This document shows positions 9,465 through 13,422 of a stretch of 13,422 nucleotides of DNA, piece by piece. The stretch's first letter is position 1. Each line of letters begins with the position of its first letter. The stretch covers positions 627,212 to 640,633 of the forward strand of contig MU069485.1 in the NCBI GenBank assembly GCA_002284615.2, in the 5' to 3' direction. The stretch comes from Dunaliella salina. Its lineage: Eukaryota > Chlorophyta > Chlorophyceae > Chlamydomonadales > Dunaliellaceae. Under the pieces are notes generated by a model. The model saw nothing but the letters and a program-made list of their open reading frames with translations. It did not search any database and was not told the DNA's origin. The position numbers and the translations under genes were made by a program.

Positions 9465-9871
9465 GAGTTCCGGCGCTCCAGGTGCACCACTGCCTCCTTT
9501 TGGAAAACGTCCAATTCAAAGGGGTAATGCAGGGCAAGGTTGGGCCCCAGCTCAGAGAAGGCAGATTCAACATCAGCAGGACTGCCTGGGCGCATTGAGG
9601 AAAAAGAGCTCTCCGTGTGTGCATGTAAAGGCAGCTTTGAGCTTACTCCTTTCCAACTCAATATGCTGCTTCAGGTGACTCAAAGCTAAACATGCCAGTT
9701 TGTAAGTGTGAGCCATCATCCTCCTTCATTGGAAACCGATAAGACCACCTGCCAGCATTACACTTACATCCAAAAGCAAAACCCTCGGTTTACCTGCCAT
9801 CAATCCGTACGGAAAATCTCAAAGCGAGGCCATTTTCCATCATTCTATTAATGTTGCAAATGATCATGCTC
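1..9871 (-). CDS. SKI2: Ski2-like DExH RNA helicase gene, partial, at least five and probably six exons
   Basis: Gene-level entry; the individual exons are listed separately. The product is a superfamily 2 DExH-box RNA helicase of the Ski2 family. In known eukaryotes it works in the cytoplasmic Ski complex with Ski3 and Ski8, unwinding and threading mRNA into the exosome for 3'-5' decay. Only the RecA1 part of the core is present, in the order [19 protein letters not shown] (Walker A), [38 protein letters not shown] (DEVH box), RGVIWEE, IIMLP, LSATLPN (motif III), FADWVGR. DEVHYVND and FADWVGR favour Ski2 over the nuclear paralogue Mtr4. The exons join without gaps and all strong internal introns are phase 0. 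RecA2, the arch and the C-terminal domain lie beyond position 1, and most of the usual N-terminal region is not identified. No stop or frameshift was seen in any exon, so the gene looks intact as far as it is visible. Confidence 0.9.
146..234. repeat. Three 29-31 bp tandem repeats spanning the exon/intron 5 donor
   Basis: Units lie at 206-234, 175-205 and 146-174, with a partial fourth at 137-145. On the minus strand each runs GCGCA...GTCACAGGTG. Units 1 and 3 match at 24 of 29 positions by eye; unit 2 is more diverged. Unit 1 contains the last 23 bases of the exon and the donor itself, so the repeat crosses a coding boundary. Confidence 0.85.
212..329 (-). CDS. SKI2: Ski2-like helicase exon: IIMLP to motif III (LSATLPN)
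   Basis: The exon starts in phase 0 after GTGCAG (AG at 331-330). It encodes [20 protein letters not shown], then [19 protein letters not shown] plus one base of the next codon. LSAT is helicase motif III, which couples ATP hydrolysis to unwinding. The preferred donor is CACAG|GTGCGA at 211-210, leaving phase 1, which fits the VTG-TTKRP continuation of plant-type Ski2. Two more CACAG|GTG sites follow at 182-181 and 151-150. The reading frame stays open all the way to position 1, but the residues after VHVTG do not resemble Ski2, so an intron is the better reading. Confidence 0.92.
330..841 (-). other. Intron 4, 512 bp
   Basis: Donor GTGGGT, acceptor GTGCAG. The protein is continuous across it (WEE-VIIMLP). 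No gene is seen inside; the two small plus-strand open frames at 31-309 and 383-574 have no recognisable content, and the first is the antisense of the exon. The pyrimidine tract before the acceptor is weak. Confidence 0.85.
842..886 (-). CDS. SKI2: Ski2-like helicase microexon completing the DEVH box
   Basis: A 15-codon exon encodes [15 protein letters not shown], phase 0 at both ends. It supplies the VH of the DEVH box and the conserved RGV-WEE that follows. The acceptor is CTCCAG|GTG at 888-887 and the donor is GAAGAG|GTGGGT at 841-840. It is flanked by introns of 2632 and 512 bp. The acceptor neighbourhood holds a second copy of the exon's first nine bases (911-919, plus-strand numbering), 33 bp upstream in transcript terms. 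The assignment is secure because the flanking exons end in FDE and begin VIIMLP. Confidence 0.93.
1551..1580. repeat. Perfect 15-bp tandem duplication
   Basis: AGAATAGAGTGTACC occurs twice head to tail (1551-1565 and 1566-1580). A partial third copy, GAGAGTGTACAG, follows. Confidence 0.9.
1764..1841. repeat. Two-copy 39-bp tandem repeat
   Basis: Units 1764-1802 and 1803-1841 share the core GAATTAAGCTC, then A/G-AGCA-A/G-CTGTG, with scattered substitutions. The period is 39 bp (13 codons), and the surrounding plus-strand frame is open from 1714 to 2022. Nothing in the translation suggests a known protein, so I list it as an intronic repeat. Confidence 0.8.
2940..3545. repeat. Degenerate 82-86 bp tandem array abutting the intron 3 donor
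   Basis: A plus-strand word like TGYGCACCTCATCAAA recurs, with donor-equivalent G positions at 3518 (the real donor), 3333, 3128, 3042 and 2960. Several copies are preceded by GCATGGACNTTG-like sequence and followed by AATGACATCNAAG-like sequence. Adjacent copies are 82 and 86 bp apart; the larger gaps (185 and 205 bp) are about two periods and hold decayed or interrupted units. The copy at the donor includes exon sequence for WVVFDE. Confidence 0.6.
3239..3293. repeat. Degenerate interstitial telomere-like repeat (CCCTAAA type)
   Basis: The plus strand has CCTAAATCCTAACC, ACCCTAAACACC and CCCTAAACCCTAACC, with two exact CCCTAAA heptamers among near copies. The heptamer is the complement of TTTAGGG, the plant and widespread algal telomere repeat. 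The short, diverged tract sits inside intron 3, between units of the tandem array, so it is interstitial and not a chromosome end. Confidence 0.75.
3519..3656 (-). CDS. SKI2: Ski2-like helicase exon: GLMTGDV to VVFDE
   Basis: Forty-six codons, phase 0 at both ends. It encodes [20 protein letters not shown], then [14 protein letters not shown] and [10 protein letters not shown]. This is the motif Ib region and the first half of the DEVH box (motif II). The acceptor CACCCCAG|GTC at 3658-3657 follows a very strong C-rich pyrimidine tract. The donor GACGAG|GTGCGT is at 3518-3517. The residues LLLYKG and FVINEA differ from the commonly seen SMLYRG and I-RD, but the catalytic DE is intact. Confidence 0.94.
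3657..3725 (-). promoter_or_regulatory. Extended C-rich polypyrimidine tract of the intron 2 acceptor, G4-capable opposite strand
   Basis: On the transcript strand this is a C-rich run leading to CACCCCAG. On the plus strand G runs of 6, 5, 5 and 3 at 3695-3720 are separated by loops of 5, 1 and 1, which meets the usual G-quadruplex pattern. It very likely serves as the 3' splice-site tract; quadruplex formation is an inference. Confidence 0.6.
3941..4489 (+). pseudogene. Proline-rich, basic open frame with one internal stop
   Basis: One plus-strand frame reads through 3941-4489 with a single TGA at 4193-4195. The first part is lysine-rich ([18 protein letters not shown]), then proline/alanine-rich ([12 protein letters not shown]). 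After the stop it continues with the same bias ([43 protein letters not shown]) before losing character near 4390. The first ATG in frame is at 3965. G+C is clearly higher than in the flanks. The consistent bias on both sides of the stop suggests a once-coding, disordered segment such as a retroelement Gag-like or host linker region, now interrupted. I recognise no domain. It is opposite in orientation to the Ski2 gene and lies in its intron. Confidence 0.35.
4622..4807 (+). CDS. Small lysine-rich ORF, 61 residues, unrecognised
   Basis: The ATG lies in GCCATGGCA, a favourable eukaryotic start context. The product begins [19 protein letters not shown], goes on with [20 protein letters not shown] and ends with a hydrophobic stretch ([19 protein letters not shown]) before the stop. 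It lies in intron 2, opposite to the host gene, 130 bp after the broken proline-rich frame. I recognise no family. It may be the first exon of a mobile-element protein, a small gene, or a chance ORF. Confidence 0.22.
   Translation: MAKKKAVVRGQQLLPGAQKPPIKMKVKSASFDPKPLVQLFNIIALATSIVSISDLAFFGNP
4817..4923. repeat. Two diverged copies of a GGATTGCGCAGA...GTGAAA word, 80 bp apart
   Basis: GGGATTGCGCAGATGGAGTG (4818-4837) and AGGATTGCGCAGAGTGAGCG (4898-4917) are preceded by similar A/T-rich sequence. A weaker relative (GTGCGTAGAGTGAAAATGAA) opens the window at position 5. Confidence 0.55.
5504..5581. repeat. Two-copy 38-bp tandem repeat
   Basis: CTGAGATGAGGCT occurs at 5518 and 5556, inside two similar 38-bp units that both include a GGCAGTC/GACTGCC-like word. 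Confidence 0.7.
5862..6017 (-). CDS. SKI2: Ski2-like helicase exon: motif I (Walker A) and motif Ia
   Basis: Fifty-two codons in phase 0 at both ends. It begins [20 protein letters not shown], the Walker A region that binds ATP phosphates (G-K-T). It continues with [18 protein letters not shown] (motif Ia region) and ends NGKFKD. The acceptor is GCGCAG|GTC at 6019-6018 and the donor is GAT|GTGAGT at 5861-5860, the best donor consensus in the gene. IKTISNQK and the GKF-D spacing resemble plant Ski2; animal and fungal proteins usually have IKALSNQK. That is recalled family knowledge, not a computed result. Confidence 0.95.
7593..7680. repeat. Hairpin with 33-bp arms and 22-base loop
   Basis: The arm 7593-7625 starts GTTGCCCCCAGCTTGCAAGC and pairs with 7648-7680, which ends TTGCAAGTTGGGGGCAAC; only a few positions mismatch. 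Looser pairing continues outward to roughly 7533 and 7740 (AGAGGTGGGCA with TGCCCACATCT), giving a foldback of about 210 bp. Confidence 0.8.
7680..8600. repeat. Large imperfect inverted repeat (foldback), arms about 320 bp
   Basis: The left arm (about 7680-8000) and right arm (about 8270-8600) are complementary over nearly their full length, around a centre of about 270 bp. Matching landmarks (left, then reverse complement of right) are GCGAACCCT/TTGAACCCT, CTGCACCACATT/CTGCACCATTT, CATTGCAAAAAAAA in both, GACCCAGTGGTTGGTCAGAT/GACCCAGTAGTTGGTGAGAT, GGGGTGCCAAAAAGG/GGGGTGCAAAAAGG, GAACATGCAGAATGTTA/GAAAATGCAGGATGTTA, and AATGGTCCCAG/AATGGCCCCAG. No transposase, clear target-site duplication or terminal motif was seen. 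It may be a foldback or MITE-like non-autonomous element, or a local inverted duplication. Confidence 0.75.
8594..8684. repeat. Short inverted repeat, 14-15 bp arms
   Basis: GTAACTGGCACCCA (8594-8607) pairs with TATGGTGCCAGTCAC (8670-8684), with a loop of about 62 bases. It adjoins the outer end of the large foldback. Confidence 0.5.
8775..8881. repeat. Inverted repeat with 32-bp arms, 43-base loop
   Basis: AACACATGGATAATCCT within 8775-8806 is the exact complement of AGGATTATCCATGTGTT within 8850-8881. The flanking bases are similar but imperfect. Confidence 0.85.
9375..9463. repeat. (CA)44 dinucleotide microsatellite
   Basis: Uninterrupted CA from 9375 to 9463 on the plus strand, GT on the transcript strand. 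Its edge at 9463-9462 is the 5' splice site of intron 1. Confidence 0.98.
9464..9581 (-). CDS. SKI2: Ski2-like helicase exon: lead-in before Walker A
   Basis: The exon encodes [19 protein letters not shown] followed by [20 protein letters not shown], the conserved stretch (F-x-E-L-x-P, then PFELD-x-FQKEA) that precedes motif I in Ski2 helicases and includes the Q-motif-like FQKEA. The 3' end is TCG|GTGTGT, with the last exon base at 9464. It joins in phase 0 to [12 protein letters not shown] in the next exon, as the family requires (NSVFVAAHT). The start is less certain: acceptor GGCAG gives 9581 (phase 2), CCCAG gives 9585 (phase 1), and the conserved residues exclude a start much further downstream. 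The donor is the first GT of a long (GT)n microsatellite. Confidence 0.88.
9794..9871 (-). CDS. SKI2: Candidate upstream exon of the Ski2-like gene
   Basis: An open stretch on the minus strand ends with ...[11 protein letters not shown] and a donor GGCAG|GTAAAC, with the GT at 9793-9792. The exon leaves two bases (AG), so the intron would be phase 2. The acceptor at 9583-9582 gives exactly the matching single base, producing ...[16 protein letters not shown] with a 211-bp intron. In known Ski2 proteins a W-A-x-x-V-D motif lies a few residues before the F-x-E-L-x-P motif, and FSVRID fits that place loosely. The upstream end is not fixed: an acceptor GACAG at 9876-9872 is one option, and ATG codons at 9868 and 9845 to 9842 are others. 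This is an inference from splice phase and weak similarity. It could be chance, because no strong family motif lies inside it. Confidence 0.4.
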
Positions 9872-10052
9872 CTGTCACATCACTATGTATTACAGCATTG
9901 ATTCATAAAGAAATGCCGAAATAATATGATTAGTCAATTTGCAAGTAATTTCACGGGATCCGAAAGGAGAATTCAAAGTCTGTGGACTCGTGCGTTTCTG
10001 CGTCTCATGTACTGGCTCTTGGTCTCAACTTCCTTTCATTCTCCCTCCTGCC

Positions 10053-10085
<33 letters not shown>

Positions 10086-10640
10086 TCCCTCTCCTTGGGA
10101 GCAGATTAAACCACTTCACCCTGGGTGCCTGCCTGGAGGCCAGGCTTTCATACAGGGTTCTTGGCTTAGATAGATGCAATTGGAGTGACGGAGTTCCCTG
10201 AGTGTATCCTTGCCCTCCTTGTGCCTCTGGTTGGCAGAGCCCATCACAGGGTCCTGTGCTCCCCAGCAGCATGCGGCTGTACTTGGGGGCTTGGTTGACC
10301 GCTAGATATAAAACTACATCATTTGCAAATCCATGAAAAGTGTGAATCCCAAAGACATTTCATACTGCAAGAGAACCCAGCAGTTATTGAAGTATTCTTG
10401 AAAATGCGAGTGTCGCTATGGTAATATACAGTTTCTCTGCTCAGCTTGCTTAGCATGCTGAATGTGCAGAACATTCTTATGCAGACCTCCTTGAAAAGTG
10501 TATGACGTGAAACATGAGGCACAAGACCTCATACCAGCTGATGCTGCAGGGCAACATGCTACTTGCCAGGCTCTATTGCACATCACCGTGCACACGCAAA
10601 GCTCCTTCAATACTTCCAAAAGCCTGCCTGAAAAAATCGA
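9872..10640. other. No certain gene; (CTG)10 inside
   Basis: This stretch lies 5' of the candidate exon. It is either the 5' flank or an N-terminal intron of the Ski2-like gene. No promoter element or recognisable exon is apparent. A minus-strand frame (10036-10272) would read the trinucleotide run as ten glutamines after VKWFNLLPRRGR, but it has no family similarity that I can see. Confidence 0.4.
10054..10083. repeat. (CTG)10 trinucleotide repeat
   Basis: Ten perfect CTG units on the plus strand (CAG on the minus strand), flanked by pyrimidine-rich sequence. Confidence 0.97.
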
Positions 10641-10649
10641 CCCTGTATG

Positions 10650-11015
10650 CCTGACCATGCTGCATGCCCTGATCCTGCACTTCTGCGACGCTGCACAGAC
10701 CCTGCATCCTTAATGTGTTGCCTGCTTTGATCCTGCACTTCTGAAATGCTGCATTGCTCTTGCATGCCTGACCATGCTGCATGCCTTATTCTGCACTTCT
10801 GCAACGCCGCACAGACCCTGCATCCTTAATGTGTTGCCTGCTTTGATCCTGCACTTTTGCAATGCTGCTTTGCCCTTGCATGCCTGACCATGCTGCATGC
10901 CCTGATCCTATACCTCTGACACTGCCACCTGCAACTGGCCCAGCATGCCCTTCCGCGCTGCCTGCTTTAATTCTGGGCTTCTGACATGCTGCCTGCATTA
11001 AGCCTGCATGCTTCC
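10650..11015. repeat. About three copies of a 116-117 bp tandem repeat
   Basis: CCTGACCATGCTGCATGCC starts units at 10650, 10767 and 10883. Units 1 and 2 are close to identical, sharing CAGACCCTGCATCCTTAATG and TGTTGCCTGCTTTGATCCTG. The third diverges after about 30 bases. Within each unit, GATCCTGCACTTCTG-like words recur, suggesting an older half-unit duplication. The open minus-strand frames here only reflect the repeat. Confidence 0.88.
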
Positions 11016-11515
11016 ATTTGCGGCATGCCTGGATTTTCCCCTTCCCAAGTCTTAATGCCAGGCAAAAACTTTCCTTGCCATGACACATCCTCATGAACCC
11101 TGATACCAGCGGAGCCGAACATAATGGAGTGCACGTCCCATGCCAGAGCAGCCCAAATGGCACCACAAAAATTCCTGTGCCTGGCATTGGCAGAGCCTGT
11201 CATGATGGCACAAACCAGATAAGCCGCCTAGACTCCCACTAAAGAGCGCTGCACGCCGTCCGCACACACTCATTCCCCATGGCAAAGGGGCCTGCCTTTG
11301 CATTTGGCCTTACCCTTTTCACTGGCACCTGCACCAAGTCTCATGAGAGCCTCTTCTTAATCCACACTGCTTTATTTTGGGAGGCTTTAGCCTTTTCTCC
11401 TTTTTCTTTTCAGTCCCATGAGAGGCATGCAGACTTCAAAATGTGTGGTTATACTGCATATTATCCATCTACCTCTACCTCCTAGGTAGGCGTCAAGGTA
11501 GCAACCTTCCTAACC
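11016..11515. other. No gene recognised
   Basis: Pyrimidine- and TGC-rich sequence. Related CATGAGAG words recur (near 11342, 11418 and 11612) without a clear period. No exon, RNA gene or mobile element is apparent. Confidence 0.4.
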
Positions 11516-11520
11516 CACCG

Positions 11521-11750
11521 AGTGTGTTGCGCACAGCCCACTCATGCTGCTTCTCTGCTGACATTGCCGTCCGCGCCGCAAGGCTTGCTCTCCCTGTTGC
11601 CTGCAATAAATCATGAGAGCAGGCCATTTCTTTATAGAGGGTGTGTAAGCGCGCAGCATACTGCCCACATTTGTGACTTCTTTGCTGCAGGTGCCGTCCT
11701 GCCTTGAGACCTGCACCGTTACCTGCAGCAAATGATCTGGAAATGATGCA
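11521..11750. repeat. Diverged two-copy duplication of about 120 bp
   Basis: Segments from 11521 and from about 11640 align in order: GTGTGT, GCGCACAGC/GCGCGCAGC, CTTCTCTGCTG/CTTCTTTGCTG, GTGCCGTC/TTGCCGTC, GTTGCCTGCAATAAATCATG/GTTACCTGCAGCAAATGATC. Identity is moderate and judged by eye. Confidence 0.6.
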
Positions 11751-12117
11751 GGTATGCCAGCTTCCTCTTTATGAAAAGTGAAACAGGTCAAAATGGGGCT
11801 ATGCTGGTGAAGGAGAACAACAAACAAAGAAGCAGGGAATTGAATTGTCCGAAGGCAGTGATGAACGCTTTAGGTGATAGATGAATGCTTAAGGTCATGC
11901 AAAGGGAACAGGTAAGTTTATATCACCACCAGCAGAATTGTTCAGGCATTGTTGCTGTAGTCTTGGCTCTGAAACAGTGAGAACAAGAAGACCCAAGTGC
12001 TCTCAAGCAGTGGAAACAAGGGCCCATACAAAGGATGTGACTGACCACAAGAAGCAAAGAACAACAGAGGCTCATCCAGTTGAAACAATACTGCATGCTG
12101 CATAGAGACTTGTTTTC
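11750..12117. other. No gene recognised
   Basis: Between the 120-bp duplication and the minisatellite. One short duplicated word is present (GATGAACGCTTTAGGT and GATGAATGCTTAAGGT, 11861-11895). The minus-strand open frame at 11923-12156 has no recognisable features. Confidence 0.4.
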
Positions 12118-12800
12118 ATATGATACTAGCAAAAATGGTGAGGCATGCCTTGACACTATGATGCTATGATGCTAGTAAAAATGGTATGGCTATGCTATGA
12201 TGCTAGCAAAAGTGGTGAGGCATGCCTTGATATTATGATGCTATGATGCTAGCAAAAATGGTATGGCTATGCTATGATGCTAGCAAAAGTGGTAAGGCAT
12301 GCCTTGATATTATGATGCTATGATGCTAGCAAAAATGGTATGGCTATGCTATGATGCTAGCAAAAGTGGGATGGCTATGCTATGATGCTAGCAAAAATGG
12401 TGAGGCATGCTTTGACATTATGATGCTATGATGCTAGCGAAAATGGTATGGCTATGCTATGATACTAGCAAAAATGGTGAGGCATGCCTTGATATTATGA
12501 TGCTATGATGCTAGCAAAAATGGTATGGCTATGCTATGGTGCTAGCGTAAAGGGAGGCATGCTTTGACACTATGATGCTATGATGCTAGCAAAAATGGTA
12601 TGGCTGTGCTATGATGCTAGCAAAAGTGGTGAGGCATGCCTTGACATTATGATGCTATGTGCTTGCAAAAATGGTATGGCTATGCTATGATGCTAGCAAC
12701 AATGGTGAGGCATGTCTTGACATTACAATGCTATGATGCTAGCAAAAATGGTATGGCTATGCCATGATGCTTGCAAAAATGGTGAGGCATGCCTCGACAG
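12118..12800. repeat. Nine-copy minisatellite, 77-bp composite unit
   Basis: Each unit joins a 31-base half (TATGATGCTAGCAAAAATGG, then TATGGCTATGC) and a 46-base half (the same start, then TGAGGCATGCCTTGA and ATTATGATGC). GGCATG landmarks lie near 12142, 12219, 12296, 12403, 12481, 12556, 12633, 12709 and 12786. Spacings are 75-78 bp except one of 107, explained by an extra 31-base half near 12360. Palindromes TGCTAGCA and GGCATGCC recur in every unit. No long frame runs through it because 77 is not a multiple of three. Confidence 0.95.
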
Positions 12801-13408
12801 TAAGTGCAGTAACTATCTACTACCTTATCTTCCAAATCCCCCCCCCCCCCCCTTATCTTTGACACCGATGAGCATAAGCCAGCAAACTTGACTAATGCTT
12901 ACCGACAATCACAGTACGCTCATTTCGGATGTGCTCAAGTACTTGGCAACAGTCATAATTACATTGTGGATGATCTGCCAGCGTAACCAGCAGGCTTTAA
13001 AGTAGCGCATTTCTGGACCATCAACTTTCCTGACCACAACGCCTGCTGGCACCGCGCCCTACACTTGCATTCTTGAACTGAGTCCGCTTCTTGGCTCTCC
13101 TGCTGAGCTCTATTGATACTTCCTGAAAACAACACTACAGGCAGCGCAACCCTGTCTGCATTCTTCTTCACAACGCACCTGCTGAGCTTCTGAGGTAGAC
13201 ACTTGGGAAGTGTAAGCCAACAAGCTGTCTATTCTATCTGCACCTGCACCAGGATAAAAATGGAGCACACGAGATTCAATCTAAGCATTGAAAGCAGCCC
13301 TACTTTGAAATTCAGAAAAAAGGGAAATCCAGTAAGACATCCACATTGCTGCATCTGCACATGACTCAGTAAAGGCCATGCATACCTATGACATCAAGTT
13401 TCAGCCTG
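12801..13408. other. No gene recognised
   Basis: Ordinary-looking sequence with a C15 run at 12838-12852. A 70-codon minus-strand frame (12959-13171) has no recognisable content. Confidence 0.4.
12838..12852. repeat. C15 homopolymer
   Basis: Fifteen consecutive C on the plus strand, directly after the minisatellite region. The exact length may be uncertain in sequencing. Confidence 0.95.
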
Positions 13409-13422
13409 GTGTGTGTGTGTGT
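13409..13422. repeat. (GT)n microsatellite at the window edge
   Basis: At least seven GT units run to the last base, so the tract is probably cut by the window end. Confidence 0.9.

Noticed and set aside
9274..9678. Plus- and minus-strand ORFs with long TH or CV dipeptide runs
   Set aside because: They are translations of the (CA)44 microsatellite. The only real coding there is the minus-strand exon 9464-9581.
1..9871. Assignment to the nuclear paralogue Mtr4
   Set aside because: VGLMTGDV is Mtr4-like, but [26 protein letters not shown] and FADWVGR fit Ski2 better; Mtr4 usually has DEIHYMRD.
10573..11187. Overlapping minus-strand ORFs with repeated AAWSGMQ-like peptides
   Set aside because: The peptide repeats only mirror the 117-bp DNA tandem repeat and occur in several frames, with no conserved motif.
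12118..12800. CRISPR array
   Set aside because: The units are contiguous, variable copies without unique spacers, in eukaryotic DNA with introns; it is a minisatellite.

Overview
This window is eukaryotic nuclear DNA. It carries no bacterial-style gene packing, almost no long open frames, and one gene cut into short exons by introns of 0.2 to 3.4 kb. The gene is on the minus strand and spans most of positions 1-9585. Five exons, and probably a sixth, encode the start of the helicase core of a Ski2-type DExH RNA helicase, the motor of the cytoplasmic Ski complex that feeds RNA to the exosome. The exons join seamlessly. In order they are: a [11 protein letters not shown] lead-in, Walker A (AHTSAGKT), motif Ia ([14 protein letters not shown]), TTEIL, the DEVH box (split by an intron between DE and VH), RGVIWEE, and motif III (LSATLPN). 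The gene runs off the low-coordinate end of the window. Wording such as IKTISNQK and HVTG recalls plant Ski2. A degenerate CCCTAAA-type interstitial telomere-like tract (3239-3293) also fits a green-lineage or other algal genome. The species is not identifiable from the sequence alone.

Layout, from high to low coordinates along the direction of transcription: 9872-13422 is repeat-rich DNA, either 5' flank or N-terminal introns, with a nine-copy 77-bp minisatellite, a 117-bp tandem repeat, a diverged 120-bp duplication, (CTG)10, C15 and a (GT)n at the edge. A candidate exon lies at 9794-9871, followed by strong exons at 9464-9581, 5862-6017, 3519-3656, 842-886 and 212-329. The 3.4-kb intron 1 holds a large imperfect foldback (about 7680-8600) and smaller hairpins. 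Intron 2 holds a broken proline-rich open frame (3941-4489) and a small lysine-rich ORF (4622-4807), both on the plus strand and possibly remains of an unrecognised mobile element. Intron 3 holds an 82-86 bp degenerate tandem array and the telomere-like tract.

The most notable signal is that three of the five well-supported 5' splice sites sit in or at the edge of local tandem repeats. The intron-1 donor is the first GT of a (GT)44 tract. The intron-3 donor resembles the first unit of a degenerate array whose units carry donor-like CTC/GAG-GTG boundaries. The intron-5 donor lies in the first of three 29-31 bp repeats, giving three candidate donors, one of which would add 20 codons in frame. 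All five donors begin GTG, and all four downstream exons seen begin with GT in phase 0. No CRISPR, rRNA, tRNA or complete mobile element was recognised.
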